Positions 35,935 through 45,135 are shown, counted from the stretch's first letter. The stretch: 57,478 bases of DNA from JALJPB01 sp963933115 (GCA_963933115.1 CAWVSL010000015.1:1-57478); one strand, 5' to 3'. A program made the numbers and translations. The notes: generated by a model from the letters alone, not told the origin.

Positions 35935-36153
35935 TTATAAGGCGAGTTCAATCACCATTTCTTTAAGTTCATCTTTAGAAATAGAGTTATCATGATTCTT
36001 ATCAAAACGGTTAAAGATAGTTTCACACATACGTAAACCTTTATCTTGTAGCAGCACATCAATCAATTCAACGAATTCACTTCGGTTTATTACACCATCT
36101 TTATCTTCATCGAATACTTCAAATAGCTCATCTACCCATTGGTTTATTTCCAT
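35935..36153 (-). CDS. Small EF-hand calcium-binding protein
   Basis: This 72-aa protein is essentially two EF-hands. Loop 1 is DEDKDGVINRSE (15-26) with Asp at 1, 3 and 5, Gly at 6, Ile at 8 and Glu at 12, which is fully canonical. Loop 2 is DKNHDNSISKDE (51-62), with Asn in place of Gly at position 6, still plausible for Ca binding. There is no signal peptide, so it is a cytoplasmic calmodulin-like pair. AAGGAA precedes the ATG. It is divergent from the hydrolase-ABC operon; the partner protein is unknown. Confidence 0.9.
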   Translation of the reverse strand: MEINQWVDELFEVFDEDKDGVINRSEFVELIDVLLQDKGLRMCETIFNRFDKNHDNSISKDELKEMVIELAL

Positions 36154-36394
36154 ATTATTTCCTTAGATGCTTAGGTAAAAACTCATAATTAAACCATATC
36201 CCTTATTGGACAAATTTGGAATGATTAATTGTGATTTTTATTAATATATTGAGCAGCCTCGATGCAAGTGCGCTAGTTTTTATATTTATTAGCTGATTAA
36301 GCGTTTTTATCAATTGGATATGAGATACACTGATTTTTATTCAAAGCCATTCTAAAAAGGGCTAAGTAAAGGATAAATTCAACAGGAAGGTTTA

Positions 36395-37966
36395 ATGAAT
36401 ACATTTTTACAACAGTTACTGGTGGTGAGTTTGCTCTCAACGAGTCATTTAACCATAGCAAGTAATACCGCTAACAATAACCTACAAGTTAGCCTTACAG
36501 AACAAAATAAATTGGTTTCTACAGACTGCCACCTAGATGGTATTAAAGAACAGGTTAAGTGCGGCTATTTAACAGTGCCTGAAAATTACAGCCTTAAAGA
36601 TAGCGCTCAAATATCGATTAATTTTGCTGTTTTACCTGCTATTGATGAAAGTAATAATAATACACCTTTAATGTTTTTAGCCGGTGGTCCAGGACAAGCT
36701 GCAGTTGAATTAGCTAGTGGTTTGCGCATGGCCTTTAGTGAAATTAGAAAAACACGTGACATTATTCTTGTTGATCAACGTGGCACGGGTATGTCTCACG
36801 CTTTAGAGTGTAAAGAGATCTCAGTTGATCAAAATGTCTATCAAATAATTCCAGAGGACTTTTCTGAACAAGAAATTAAAGACTGTATTGCAGAGTTTAC
36901 TGGTGATTTAAGCCAATATAACTCTGAAAACGCTATTCGTGATTTTGATGGTGTTCGAGAAGCATTAGGGCATGAAAAGATCAATATTTATGGTGGTTCA
37001 TATGGCACACGTGCAGCCTTAGTCTACATGCGAATGTTCCCTGAATCACTCCGCAGTGTAGTACTTGATAGCGTAGGGCCTATTGAAGTCCCCATCGGTT
37101 TATTTGGTCAAAGCTCTGCCCAGTCTTTTAAGTTAGTGCTTGAGCATTGCCAGCAAGAAGACGTTTGTCATAATGCTTATCCCAATTTAGTTGATGAGTT
37201 TCACGAATTAATAAGGCGATTAACTGACAAGCCGATAACCATAACCATTCCACACCCACGTCTTGGGACTAATACAGAATTTGTTATTAGTAAAAGTAAA
37301 CTGCTTAGCACTATTTTCCAACAACTTTATTCACTTCCTTCGCGTAATTTAATCCCGTTAATTATCCATCAAGCTTATTTAAATAATTATATGCCGTTAG
37401 CGGGTTTAATCGCTATGACTGATGAAGTTCAAATGGTGTATACCGGTTTGCTATTCAATATCACCTGTAATGAAGACTTTCCAAAAATTACTGCAGAGAT
37501 GCTAGCTAAAGACGCCGATAACAGCTTTGCTGGTGATAATAGTCAATTAGCCTTTAAAAAAGCTTGTGCTATATGGCCAAAGTATCGTCCGAGTGAAGAG
37601 TTTTATCAATCGGTAACTGCCGATATCCCCACGTTGATTCTATCCGGCGGTCTCGATCCAGTAACCCCTCCAAGCAATGGTGAATTTTCAGCGTCAACTT
37701 TGCCAAACAGTCACCATATTATTGTTGATAATGTTTCCCATGGTGTTGCTACGAGTACCGGTAAATGTGGGGTGTTAATTATTAATGAATTTTTATCTAA
37801 GTTAACACCCAATAAATTAGACGAAACGTGTCTCGAAGAGTTGCCTGCTGAGTCGTTTATGACCAGTTTAAACGGAGGTAATATTAGCCGTATCACTTCA
37901 AAAAAGTCGAACAACTTGAATGAGATTAACGCCATGAAAGAGAAAAAGAGTAAAGGAGATAGATAA
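36395..37966 (+). CDS. Secreted alpha/beta hydrolase, TAP/prolyl-aminopeptidase-like
   Basis: This 523-aa protein has a signal peptide (1-23). The core opens CGYLTVPENYS (tricorn/SCO7095 family feature), with oxyanion region FLAGGPGQAAVELA and VDQRGTGMSHALEC. The nucleophile is in YGGSYGTRAALVYM, and the C-terminal TAP-like domain has LILSGGLDPVTPPSN (Asp) and VSHGVATS (His). It is probably a periplasmic peptidase or esterase. Its last codon overlaps the ABC ATPase gene by one base (TAATG), so the three genes form an operon. A Lys-rich tail (MKEKKSKGD) is unusual for the family. Confidence 0.87.
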   Translation: MNTFLQQLLVVSLLSTSHLTIASNTANNNLQVSLTEQNKLVSTDCHLDGIKEQVKCGYLTVPENYSLKDSAQISINFAVLPAIDESNNNTPLMFLAGGPGQAAVELASGLRMAFSEIRKTRDIILVDQRGTGMSHALECKEISVDQNVYQIIPEDFSEQEIKDCIAEFTGDLSQYNSENAIRDFDGVREALGHEKINIYGGSYGTRAALVYMRMFPESLRSVVLDSVGPIEVPIGLFGQSSAQSFKLVLEHCQQEDVCHNAYPNLVDEFHELIRRLTDKPITITIPHPRLGTNTEFVISKSKLLSTIFQQLYSLPSRNLIPLIIHQAYLNNYMPLAGLIAMTDEVQMVYTGLLFNITCNEDFPKITAEMLAKDADNSFAGDNSQLAFKKACAIWPKYRPSEEFYQSVTADIPTLILSGGLDPVTPPSNGEFSASTLPNSHHIIVDNVSHGVATSTGKCGVLIINEFLSKLTPNKLDETCLEELPAESFMTSLNGGNISRITSKKSNNLNEINAMKEKKSKGDR

Positions 37967-38724
37967 TGATTGAAGTCAATAATTTACGTAAAACCTTTGC
38001 GGGTGATAAAAAAGGTAAAGAAAACCGAGTAATCGCTTTAGACGGTTTGTCATTTACTGCTAATGATGGCGAGATTACTGGTATTTTAGGACCAAATGGC
38101 GCCGGTAAAACAACGTGTTTACGTACGCTTTATGGTTTATTAAAAGCTGACAGTGGTTATGCAACTATTGATGGAATCAATGTCGTTGAAAACCCTTTAC
38201 TTGCTCGTAAAGAAATAGGTATTTTTCCTGATAAATTTGGTTTGTATGAGCGTTTAACCGCCTACGAGCAAATAGATTATTTTGCTAGTTTGCATGGCTT
38301 ACAAGGTGAGGCTAAACACCAAGCTATTGAAACGGTTATACGTGATTTAGAGATGACAGAATTAGCGCATCGAAAAACAGCAGGTTTTTCTCAAGGACAA
38401 CGAATGAAAGTTACCCTTGCTCAGGCACTTGTTCACCAACCTAAGAACTTTGTTCTTGATGAGCCCACTCGTGGGTTAGACGTCATGAGTACGCGCGTCT
38501 TACGTAATTACTTAGCACGATTTAAAAAGAAAGGTCACTGTATCTTATTTTCATCACACGTTATGCAAGAAGTTGCGGCGTTATGTGATCGCGTCATTAT
38601 TGTTGCTAATGGTAAATTAGCGGCTCAAGGGACACCAACTGAGCTTTGTGAACTTGCTGGCGAAAGTAATTTAGAAGAAGCCTTTGTTAAAATTATTGGT
38701 TCAGACGAAGGAGTAGCTGCATGA
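37966..38724 (+). CDS. ABC transporter ATP-binding protein, NatA-like
   Basis: This 252-aa ATPase has Walker A GPNGAGKTT, Q-loop region in EIGIFPDKFGLYERLTAYEQ, signature FSQGQRMKVTLA (SQGQ), Walker B NFVLDEPTRGLD and switch His in LFSSHVMQE. The closest recognisable type is NatA, the ATPase of sodium/ABC-2 exporters. It overlaps the permease gene by 4 nt (ATGA), which means tight coupling. Together with the upstream secreted hydrolase this could be a substrate-processing export unit; substrate unknown. Confidence 0.9.
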   Translation: MIEVNNLRKTFAGDKKGKENRVIALDGLSFTANDGEITGILGPNGAGKTTCLRTLYGLLKADSGYATIDGINVVENPLLARKEIGIFPDKFGLYERLTAYEQIDYFASLHGLQGEAKHQAIETVIRDLEMTELAHRKTAGFSQGQRMKVTLAQALVHQPKNFVLDEPTRGLDVMSTRVLRNYLARFKKKGHCILFSSHVMQEVAALCDRVIIVANGKLAAQGTPTELCELAGESNLEEAFVKIIGSDEGVAA

Positions 38725-39884
38725 TCCAGTTTAAAGCGTTGCTAACGAAAGAATTAAAAGAAGCGCTTCGCGACAGACGTGCGTTAATGATGGCCTTGTC
38801 GTTTGCTATTATGGCGCCAATTATTATTTTTACCATGTCAAAAGTCATGATTAACAAAATAACTGAAACGCCTGAAGTTTATATTAAAATTAATGGTGCT
38901 GAGTTTGCACCTAAATTAATTAAGCACTTAAAAGATGAAAATATCTTATCATTTAAGCGAGTGCCTGATGATGAAAAAATTATGTGGGATGAGCGTGATG
39001 TCATATTGACTATTCCCAAGACTTTTAATCAAGATATGCTTGATGGTAAACCGATTGAACTTATCCTTAATACAGATTATAGCGATAAAGCGATGATGTC
39101 TCCTATTCGTCGAATTAAAGATAAAATCAGAGAGTATGCTCAATCAATAGGTTATAAGCGTTTACTGGTTCGTGGTATTGATGTTCGTCTATTGCAACCC
39201 ATTAAGCTTATTGAGCAAAATACTGCTATGCCTAATAGTAATGCGATGGTTATCTCTATGATGTTAGGACTTTATTTATTAATCGCCGCCTTCATGTCAG
39301 GACTGCCGGTAGCGATTGACTCCAGTGCGGGTGAGCGTGAACGTAACGTCTTAGAAATGTTATTATGCCAACCGGTAAGTACTGTTAAAATTGTGCTAGC
39401 TAAACTCACCAGTGCTAGTTTAATTGCTATTGTTGGTGTTGTTTTAACCCTTGCATTAACGAGTTTTGCTGTAAGTTTTATTGATTTAACTAAAATTGGT
39501 GCAAGTTTTAACTTAGATAGCTTTACCATTAGTGCTTTGTTGTTATTGTTAATACCCATCTGTTTTTTTGCTTCAGCCCTACAATTATTTGTCGCCTTTC
39601 AGTCAAAAAACTTTAAAGAAGCTCAATCGATGGTTTCTATCATTATATTGATACCCGCAATGGTGCCTGTTGCAACTATGATGATGGACGACCGCCCTAA
39701 ATGGTTAGACTGGTTACCCGTTGCTGGCCAATCATTAATTATGGAAGACTTATTTAAAGGTTTGCCGGTCAGTTGGGGCCTTATGGTTTTCACTACGTTA
39801 GTCACTATCATCATGACTATTTTATTAGTACTGGCGATGGCAAGAAAACTTAAGTCTGAGAAAGTTGTACTAGCGCTAAGTTAA
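38721..39884 (+). CDS. ABC-2 type permease, NatB-like
   Basis: This 387-aa permease begins FKALLTKELKEALRDRRALM, followed by a membrane helix, a long extracytoplasmic domain (about 45-175), then five to six helices. The conserved SAGERERNVLEMLLCQPVS coupling segment is characteristic of NatB and related ABC-2 exporters. It is the partner of the preceding ATPase. A terminator lies 57 nt downstream. Confidence 0.9.
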   Translation: MIQFKALLTKELKEALRDRRALMMALSFAIMAPIIIFTMSKVMINKITETPEVYIKINGAEFAPKLIKHLKDENILSFKRVPDDEKIMWDERDVILTIPKTFNQDMLDGKPIELILNTDYSDKAMMSPIRRIKDKIREYAQSIGYKRLLVRGIDVRLLQPIKLIEQNTAMPNSNAMVISMMLGLYLLIAAFMSGLPVAIDSSAGERERNVLEMLLCQPVSTVKIVLAKLTSASLIAIVGVVLTLALTSFAVSFIDLTKIGASFNLDSFTISALLLLLIPICFFASALQLFVAFQSKNFKEAQSMVSIIILIPAMVPVATMMMDDRPKWLDWLPVAGQSLIMEDLFKGLPVSWGLMVFTTLVTIIMTILLVLAMARKLKSEKVVLALS

Positions 39885-39940
39885 CGATTACTCAATCAGT
39901 GAATGAAAAGTTTAAAATTTTTTTGACCCCTATTTCTTAC

Positions 39941-39973
39941 AAAAAAGCCATTAAAACATTGATGGCTTTTTTA
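39941..39973 (+). terminator. Intrinsic terminator of the hydrolase-ABC operon
   Basis: AAAAAAGCCAT (39941-39951) pairs with ATGGCTTTTTT (39962-39972) around a 10-nt loop. Confidence 0.93.
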
Positions 39974-40360
39974 CTGTGATTTGAGTGTTTTATTCAATTA
40001 TTTATTATCAGCTAATCAAATGCTGCTGCGTGCGGAAATAGTGTTGTTTTTGGTATGTTTTGTGTTATTTTGTTATTATGTGGTATAAAGTTTTGATTAT
40101 AAGTGTTTTGACTGAATTAAATTTGTTGAACTTGTGGCGTTAGTTAGTTATATTGCTGTAGATTCTAGTTAGGTGTTTGTTGTAAAGTTTTTTACTGCAT
40201 AATACATTGCTATTTGAGCTAAGACATAGCGGGTATATTTATATACACCAAAGCTAAATTAAGGCAATATACGCCGCATTATTGTTAGATAACCTTTTTT
40301 GCATTCGTGCTAATTTTAATCTGATGCGCAGCATTAACGCTGACCACTTGAGGAAAAACC
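39974..40360. other. Upstream region of glyA
   Basis: About 390 nt with no gene. GTATATTTATATAC (40233-40246) is a near-palindrome that could be an operator. GAGG lies 9 nt before the glyA start. I could not assign a promoter or a known regulator site with confidence. Confidence 0.4.
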
Positions 40361-41620
40361 ATGTATACACGTGATATGACTATTGCTGATTTTGATCCAG
40401 AACTTTATCAGGCAATGACAAAAGAAACAGTTCGTCAAGAAGAGCATATTGAACTAATCGCTTCTGAAAATTACTGTAGCCCCCGTGTTCTTGAGGCACA
40501 AGGTTCTCAGCTAACTAATAAATATGCTGAAGGTTATCCGGGAAAGCGTTATTACGGTGGTTGTGAGTATGTCGATATTGCTGAGCAACTAGCTATCGAC
40601 CGTGCGAAAGAATTATTTGGTGCAACTTATGCTAACGTTCAGCCTCATGCCGGTTCTCAGGCAAATTCAGCTGTTTTTCAGGCGCTTGTTACCCCAGGTG
40701 GAAAAATATTAGGCATGAGTCTAGCGCATGGTGGTCATTTAACACACGGTTCACATGTGAATTTCTCTGGTAAGTCATATGAAGCATTTCAATATGGTTT
40801 GCACCCTGAAACTGGCGATATTGACTATGATGAACTTGAGCGTTTAGCTAATGAGCATAAACCTGAAATGATTATCGGTGGTTTTTCTGCTTTTTCTGGA
40901 ATAGTAGATTGGGCGCGTATGCGTAAAATAGCTGACAACATAGGTGCTTACTTCTTCGTAGATATGGCTCACGTTGCTGGTTTAGTTGCTGCTGGTTTAT
41001 ATCCTAATCCAGTGCCACATGCACACGTTGTAGCTACGACCACACATAAAACATTAGCAGGGCCACGTGGTGGTTTGATTGTTTCTGCTTGTAATGATGA
41101 GGCTATCTACAAAAAATTAAACAGTGCAGTTTTTCCTGGTGGTCAAGGTGGCCCATTAATGCATATTATTGCCGCTAAAGCGGTAGCATTTAAAGAAGCA
41201 CTAGCGCCAGAATTTAAAGTGTATCAACAAAATGTTTTAGATAATGCTAAAGCCATGGTTGCTGTTCTTCAAGAGCGCGGTTATAAAGTGGTATCAAACG
41301 GCACAGAAAATCACTTGTTACTTCTTGACCTCATCGATAAGAATATTACAGGTAAAGATGCTGATGCGGCATTAGGCCATGCGCATATCACCGTAAACAA
41401 AAATTCAGTACCCAATGATCCACGCTCTCCGTTTGTTACTTCTGGACTTCGCCTTGGTACCCCAGCAATTACTCGCCGTGGTTTTGGTGTCGAAGAAACT
41501 CAAGCATTAACTGGATGGATTTGTGATATTTTAGACGATATCAGTAATCAAGATGTTATTGAAACGGTCAAAGCTAAGGTTAGCGAACTTTGTGGTCGTT
41601 TTCCTGTTTATCAAAAGTAG
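40361..41620 (+). CDS. glyA: Serine hydroxymethyltransferase
   Basis: This 419-aa PLP enzyme of normal length has LIASENYCSPRVLEAQGSQL, NKYAEGYPGKRYYGGCEYVD, DMAHVAGLVAAGLYPNP and PLP-lysine motif TTTHKTLAGPRGG (Lys about 230). It interconverts serine and glycine and feeds one-carbon units to tetrahydrofolate in the cytoplasm. It is transcribed alone: a terminator precedes nrdR. Confidence 0.98.
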   Translation: MYTRDMTIADFDPELYQAMTKETVRQEEHIELIASENYCSPRVLEAQGSQLTNKYAEGYPGKRYYGGCEYVDIAEQLAIDRAKELFGATYANVQPHAGSQANSAVFQALVTPGGKILGMSLAHGGHLTHGSHVNFSGKSYEAFQYGLHPETGDIDYDELERLANEHKPEMIIGGFSAFSGIVDWARMRKIADNIGAYFFVDMAHVAGLVAAGLYPNPVPHAHVVATTTHKTLAGPRGGLIVSACNDEAIYKKLNSAVFPGGQGGPLMHIIAAKAVAFKEALAPEFKVYQQNVLDNAKAMVAVLQERGYKVVSNGTENHLLLLDLIDKNITGKDADAALGHAHITVNKNSVPNDPRSPFVTSGLRLGTPAITRRGFGVEETQALTGWICDILDDISNQDVIETVKAKVSELCGRFPVYQK

Positions 41621-41692
41621 GCTATTCTCCTGCTGATTAATGAATAGTAGAAATAAAACAAGTTAATTTAGATTAACATCGTGTTTTACATT

Positions 41693-41727
41693 AAAATGGT
41701 CGCATTAAGCGGCCATTTTTGTTTTTA
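41693..41727 (+). terminator. Intrinsic terminator of glyA, just upstream of nrdR
   Basis: AAAATGGTCGC (41693-41703) pairs with GCGGCCATTTT (41709-41719; one G-U) with a 5-nt loop and a T-rich tail. It lies inside any longer nrdR frame, which is further reason to start nrdR at 41756. Confidence 0.88.
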
Positions 41728-41755
41728 CAAAATTGAAAAATTTAAAGGTGAATTA

Positions 41756-42241
41756 ATGTATTGCCCATTTTGCGCAACAGATGATACAAAAGTTATTGAC
41801 TCTCGATTGGTCTCTGCCGGTCATCAGGTACGTCGACGCAGAGAATGTTTAGGCTGTCATGAACGATTCACTACCTTTGAGTCAGCTGAGTTAGTGATGC
41901 CGCGTATCGTAAAACGTGATGGTTCGAGAGAACCTTTTAACGAAGAAAAAATGAGTAATGGTTTATTACGCGCACTAGAAAAAAGACCCGTTAGTACAGA
42001 ACAGGTTGAATTATCAATCAATACAATTAAATCACAAATAAGAGCAACAGGTGAGCGTGAAGTAACCAGTGAAATGCTTGGTAATTTGATTATGGAGCAA
42101 CTTAAAGAATTAGATAAAGTTGCTTATGTGCGTTTTGCGTCAGTTTATCGCTCTTTCGAGGATATTCGCGAGTTTGGTGAAGAAATTGCCCGCTTAGGTG
42201 GAGAGAAGACGAGTGATAAACAGAGAAAAAAAGGTAAATAG
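41756..42241 (+). CDS. nrdR: Transcriptional repressor NrdR
   Basis: This 161-aa protein has a zinc ribbon MYCPFC (Cys3, Cys6) plus ECLGCHERF (Cys31, Cys34), and an ATP-cone domain (about 49-139: RIVKRDGSREPFNEEKM, VAYVRFASVYRSFEDI). It senses ATP/dATP and represses ribonucleotide reductase genes. I chose ATG 41756, which yields the conserved MYCPFC start and has AAAGGTG upstream. An in-frame GTG at 41681 would translate through the glyA terminator. ribD follows after 3 nt, as in many gammaproteobacteria. Confidence 0.96.
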   Translation: MYCPFCATDDTKVIDSRLVSAGHQVRRRRECLGCHERFTTFESAELVMPRIVKRDGSREPFNEEKMSNGLLRALEKRPVSTEQVELSINTIKSQIRATGEREVTSEMLGNLIMEQLKELDKVAYVRFASVYRSFEDIREFGEEIARLGGEKTSDKQRKKGK

Positions 42242-42244
42242 TCA

Positions 42245-43402
42245 GTGATGGTATTTAGTAAACAAGACCACCTTTATATGCAACGAGCAATATCGTTGGC
42301 TAAAAAAGGCCATTACACGACATCGCCAAATCCTCGTGTTGGATGTGTGTTAGTTAAAGATGAGCTTGTTATTGGTGAAGGTTTTCATCAAAAAGCAGGT
42401 CATGGCCATGCTGAAGTTAACGCTTTATTGGCATGTTACGAATCAAAGCAAAGCCCTAAAGGGTCTACTGCTTATGTAACTTTAGAGCCTTGTAGTCATT
42501 TTGGACAAACGCCTCCTTGTGCTAAAAGTTTAATTGATGCCGGCATTAAACATGTTGTTATTGCCATGGTTGACCCTAATCCTGAAGTTTCGGGTAAAGG
42601 TATACGCATGCTTGAAGATGCGGGTATTACTACTGCCACAGGTTTACTTAAAGCCGATGCAATGACTCTTAATAAAGGTTTTATTAATTTAATGACCACG
42701 GGATTGCCTTACGTGCGTTGTAAATTAGCGGCAAGTCTTGATGGAAAAACAGCAATGGCTAATGGAGAAAGTCAGTGGATTACTTCACCCGCGGCCAGAA
42801 CAAATGTACAAAAATTGCGAGCGCAGTGCTGTGTCGTAATCTCAGGTGCTGATTCTGTATTAACCGATAATGCTAGAATGAGTGTTCGTTACCAAGAACT
42901 TGGTGAAGTTAAAAATCACTTTTCTGAAGCGCAATTAAGACAACCTATTCGAGTGATAATTGACTCGAAAAACCGTCTAACACCTGATTTAGCATTGTTT
43001 GAGGTAGAATCTCCGATAATCTTGATTCGTACTACTGTTGAAGAATTAACCCTATGGCCACATTTTGTTGAACAAATCGAGTGCCCTAGTATTAAGAATG
43101 AAGTTGGTGAAGAAAAAGTAAATTTAACTGAACTCTTATTTTTATTAGGTAAGCGTGGTTTAAATGAAGTATTAATTGAGTCTGGTAGTCAATTAGCAGG
43201 CGCATTTATTGAACAAGAATTAGTAAATGAGCTTATTTTGTTTCAAGCACCTAAATTGATAGGTGGACAAGGTAAAAGTTTAGTGCAATTAGTCGGTGTT
43301 AATGAATTAAGCGCAGTAAAAAAATTAACGATAAATGATGTCACTATGGTTGGACCTGACATTAGAATTATCGCTACCTTCGACACGACCGAAAGTTACT
43401 AG
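42245..43402 (+). CDS. ribD: Bifunctional riboflavin deaminase-reductase RibD
   Basis: This protein is about 385 aa (GTG 42245 or ATG 42248). The N-terminal CDA-type deaminase has GHGHAEVNALLAC and TLEPCSHFGQTPPC (Zn His and two Cys). The C-terminal reductase domain (from about 150) starts PYVRCKLAASLDGKTAMANG and ends LIGGQGKSL. It performs the second and third steps of riboflavin synthesis. It pairs with nrdR. The riboflavin synthase gene ribE, often next, is absent; a broken small ORF and a 467-nt gap follow instead. Confidence 0.95.
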   Translation: MMVFSKQDHLYMQRAISLAKKGHYTTSPNPRVGCVLVKDELVIGEGFHQKAGHGHAEVNALLACYESKQSPKGSTAYVTLEPCSHFGQTPPCAKSLIDAGIKHVVIAMVDPNPEVSGKGIRMLEDAGITTATGLLKADAMTLNKGFINLMTTGLPYVRCKLAASLDGKTAMANGESQWITSPAARTNVQKLRAQCCVVISGADSVLTDNARMSVRYQELGEVKNHFSEAQLRQPIRVIIDSKNRLTPDLALFEVESPIILIRTTVEELTLWPHFVEQIECPSIKNEVGEEKVNLTELLFLLGKRGLNEVLIESGSQLAGAFIEQELVNELILFQAPKLIGGQGKSLVQLVGVNELSAVKKLTINDVTMVGPDIRIIATFDTTESY

Positions 43403-43406
43403 TATT

Positions 43407-43658
43407 ATGTCGAATGGATTCATTGAACCTAGTAGTGTCATGAGTCGTTTATATTGACGTATCAGTGGTGCCTCTTTAGTGTTGGCAGTGTTAAACTTGG
43501 TGAGTTTATTGCTGATAATCGCTGTTAACATAACTTATGTCGATGAACGATTTTCTGCAGTTATTGATAGCATATCCTTAACAGCTAATAGTTTGGGTGA
43601 TAGTAGTAAACCTTGCTTAACTATGGCTAAATCTATTGTAGGTAAAACTCACAGTTAA
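43407..43658 (+). pseudogene. Possible broken small membrane-protein ORF
   Basis: From ATG 43407, 4 nt after the ribD stop, a frame of 83 codons runs to TAA 43656, interrupted only by TGA at codon 17 (43455-43457). After the stop it encodes a strongly hydrophobic segment (LVLAVLNLVSLLLIIAVN) and a polar tail (RFSAVIDSISLTANSLGDSS). This could be a recently inactivated small membrane protein or a chance frame. It shows no similarity to riboflavin synthase that I can see. The rest of the gap to 43869 shows no gene and no FMN riboswitch consensus. Confidence 0.35.
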
Positions 43659-43869
43659 AATTACTAAGTAAGCACTAAAATTAATAGAAAACTTAATGTT
43701 ATCGCTCACTAGATTGAGCGCCTATTGATGAATACATTATTGACAATAGATAATCAAGACTCGACCATGACTTAAGTTTCATCAATGAATTTTTTTATCA
43801 AATAACTAGCTAATAAGCGTTAGGCTTAACAGCAAAAAATATCAAATTTTTACGTATTATGAGGTTAAC

Positions 43870-44979
43870 ATGCAATTAAATACTCCCCAAGAGATCATCG
43901 AAGATATCGCCCTAGGTAAAATGGTTATATTGATGGATGATGAAGACCGTGAAAATGAAGGTGATTTTATCATGGCAGCAGAAAAAGTTACTCCTGAAGC
44001 TATTAATTTTATGGCTACTCATGGTCGTGGTTTGATTTGCATGCCAATGACAGTTGAAAAGTGTCAGCAGTTAAAATTACCGTTAATGGTTGAAAAAAAC
44101 GATGCACAGTTTAGTACTAACTTTACTGTCTCAATCGAAGCTGCACAGGGTGTTACCACTGGAATATCAGCAGGTGATAGAGCAACGACAGTTTTAGCTG
44201 CTGTTGCCAAAGATGCAACGCATTTGAGTATTGTGCAGCCGGGTCATATTTTTCCTTTGATTGCCAAAGAAGGTGGAGTGTTAAACCGCGCTGGCCATAC
44301 TGAAGCAGGTGTTGACTTAGCAAGGTTAGCGGGACTTGAACCGGCATCAGTAATCGTTGAGATTTTAAATGAAGACGGTACTATGGCACGTCGTCCAGAC
44401 TTAGAGATTATTGCTGAAAAACATAATTTAAAAATGGGTACCATTGCTGACCTCATTGAATATCGTAATGCTAATGAAACAACAATACAACGTATCTCGG
44501 AGTGTAAGCTGCCTACAGCGTTTGGTGAATTTGATTTAACTATTTTCAAAGATACCATTGATGGTCAAGCACATTTCGCCTTAACCAAAGGTGAAATCAG
44601 CGCAGATAAACCGATATTGGTTCGAGTACACTTGGAAAACACCTTTAGAGACTTATTATTTAGCCAACGAGAAAGTGTTGCTAAATGGCCAATTGCTGAT
44701 GCTTTACAAAGAATCGGCGAAGAAGGCGGGGTATTAGTACTTCTGGGTAAACACGAATCGCCATTAGAGTTAATCACTCAAGTTGAGAAATACGCAAAAA
44801 TAGATGCCGGTGAAATGGTTAATGAAGTTACCAGGCATGTTGGTTCTCGAAATGTTGGTGTTGGCTCACAGATTTTATCAAACTTGGGTGTCAGTAAGAT
44901 GCGCCTGTTAAGCTCGCAGGCTAAATATCATTCGCTATCTGGTTTTGGTTTGGAAGTTGTAGAATACATTGCTGAGTAA
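43870..44979 (+). CDS. ribB: 3,4-dihydroxy-2-butanone-4-phosphate synthase with degenerate RibA-like half (RibBX type)
   Basis: This 369-aa protein has a complete RibB domain (1-200): MDDEDRENEGDFIMAAEKVT, THGRGLICMPMT, and KEGGVLNRAGHTEAGVDLAR. The C-terminal part (about 205-369) resembles GTP cyclohydrolase II in length and fold cues but contains no zinc-binding cysteines. The usual C-x10-CxC segment is replaced by LENTFRDLLFSQRESVAKWP. It therefore cannot be expected to have cyclohydrolase II activity and fits the RibBX class known from other marine gammaproteobacteria. A separate ribA must exist elsewhere. No ribH or nusB follows; a terminator does. Confidence 0.92.
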   Translation: MQLNTPQEIIEDIALGKMVILMDDEDRENEGDFIMAAEKVTPEAINFMATHGRGLICMPMTVEKCQQLKLPLMVEKNDAQFSTNFTVSIEAAQGVTTGISAGDRATTVLAAVAKDATHLSIVQPGHIFPLIAKEGGVLNRAGHTEAGVDLARLAGLEPASVIVEILNEDGTMARRPDLEIIAEKHNLKMGTIADLIEYRNANETTIQRISECKLPTAFGEFDLTIFKDTIDGQAHFALTKGEISADKPILVRVHLENTFRDLLFSQRESVAKWPIADALQRIGEEGGVLVLLGKHESPLELITQVEKYAKIDAGEMVNEVTRHVGSRNVGVGSQILSNLGVSKMRLLSSQAKYHSLSGFGLEVVEYIAE

Positions 44980-45005
44980 ATTATTTTTAAAATAATCTTT
45001 TAGCT

Positions 45006-45036
45006 AAAAAACGTTACTCAGGTAACGTTTTTTTTC
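45006..45036. terminator. Bidirectional terminator between ribB and dxs
   Basis: AAAAAACGTTAC (45006-45017) pairs with GTAACGTTTTTT (45022-45033) around TCAG. The A and T tracts make it functional on both strands for the convergent genes. Confidence 0.92.
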
Positions 45037-45135
45037 ATTAAAACTAAGGTAGTTATGTGTTAAGTTTTTAATAAATAAATTTATTTAAGGATTTCTCCTG
45101 TGAAAGTATTAGAGACATTATAGAATGTGTGGGAA

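Noticed and set aside
41681..41755. N-terminal extension of NrdR from GTG 41681
   Set aside because: It would translate through the glyA terminator hairpin, lacks family conservation, and the internal ATG gives the invariant MYCPFC start.
43403..43869. FMN riboswitch in front of ribB
   Set aside because: I looked for the conserved RFN-element blocks and did not see them.
44244..44558. Antisense 104-aa frame inside ribB
   Set aside because: It is a mirror of a strongly conserved coding sequence with no ribosome-binding site or recognisable protein features; the same applies to the other antisense frames inside dxs, the SulP gene and parE.
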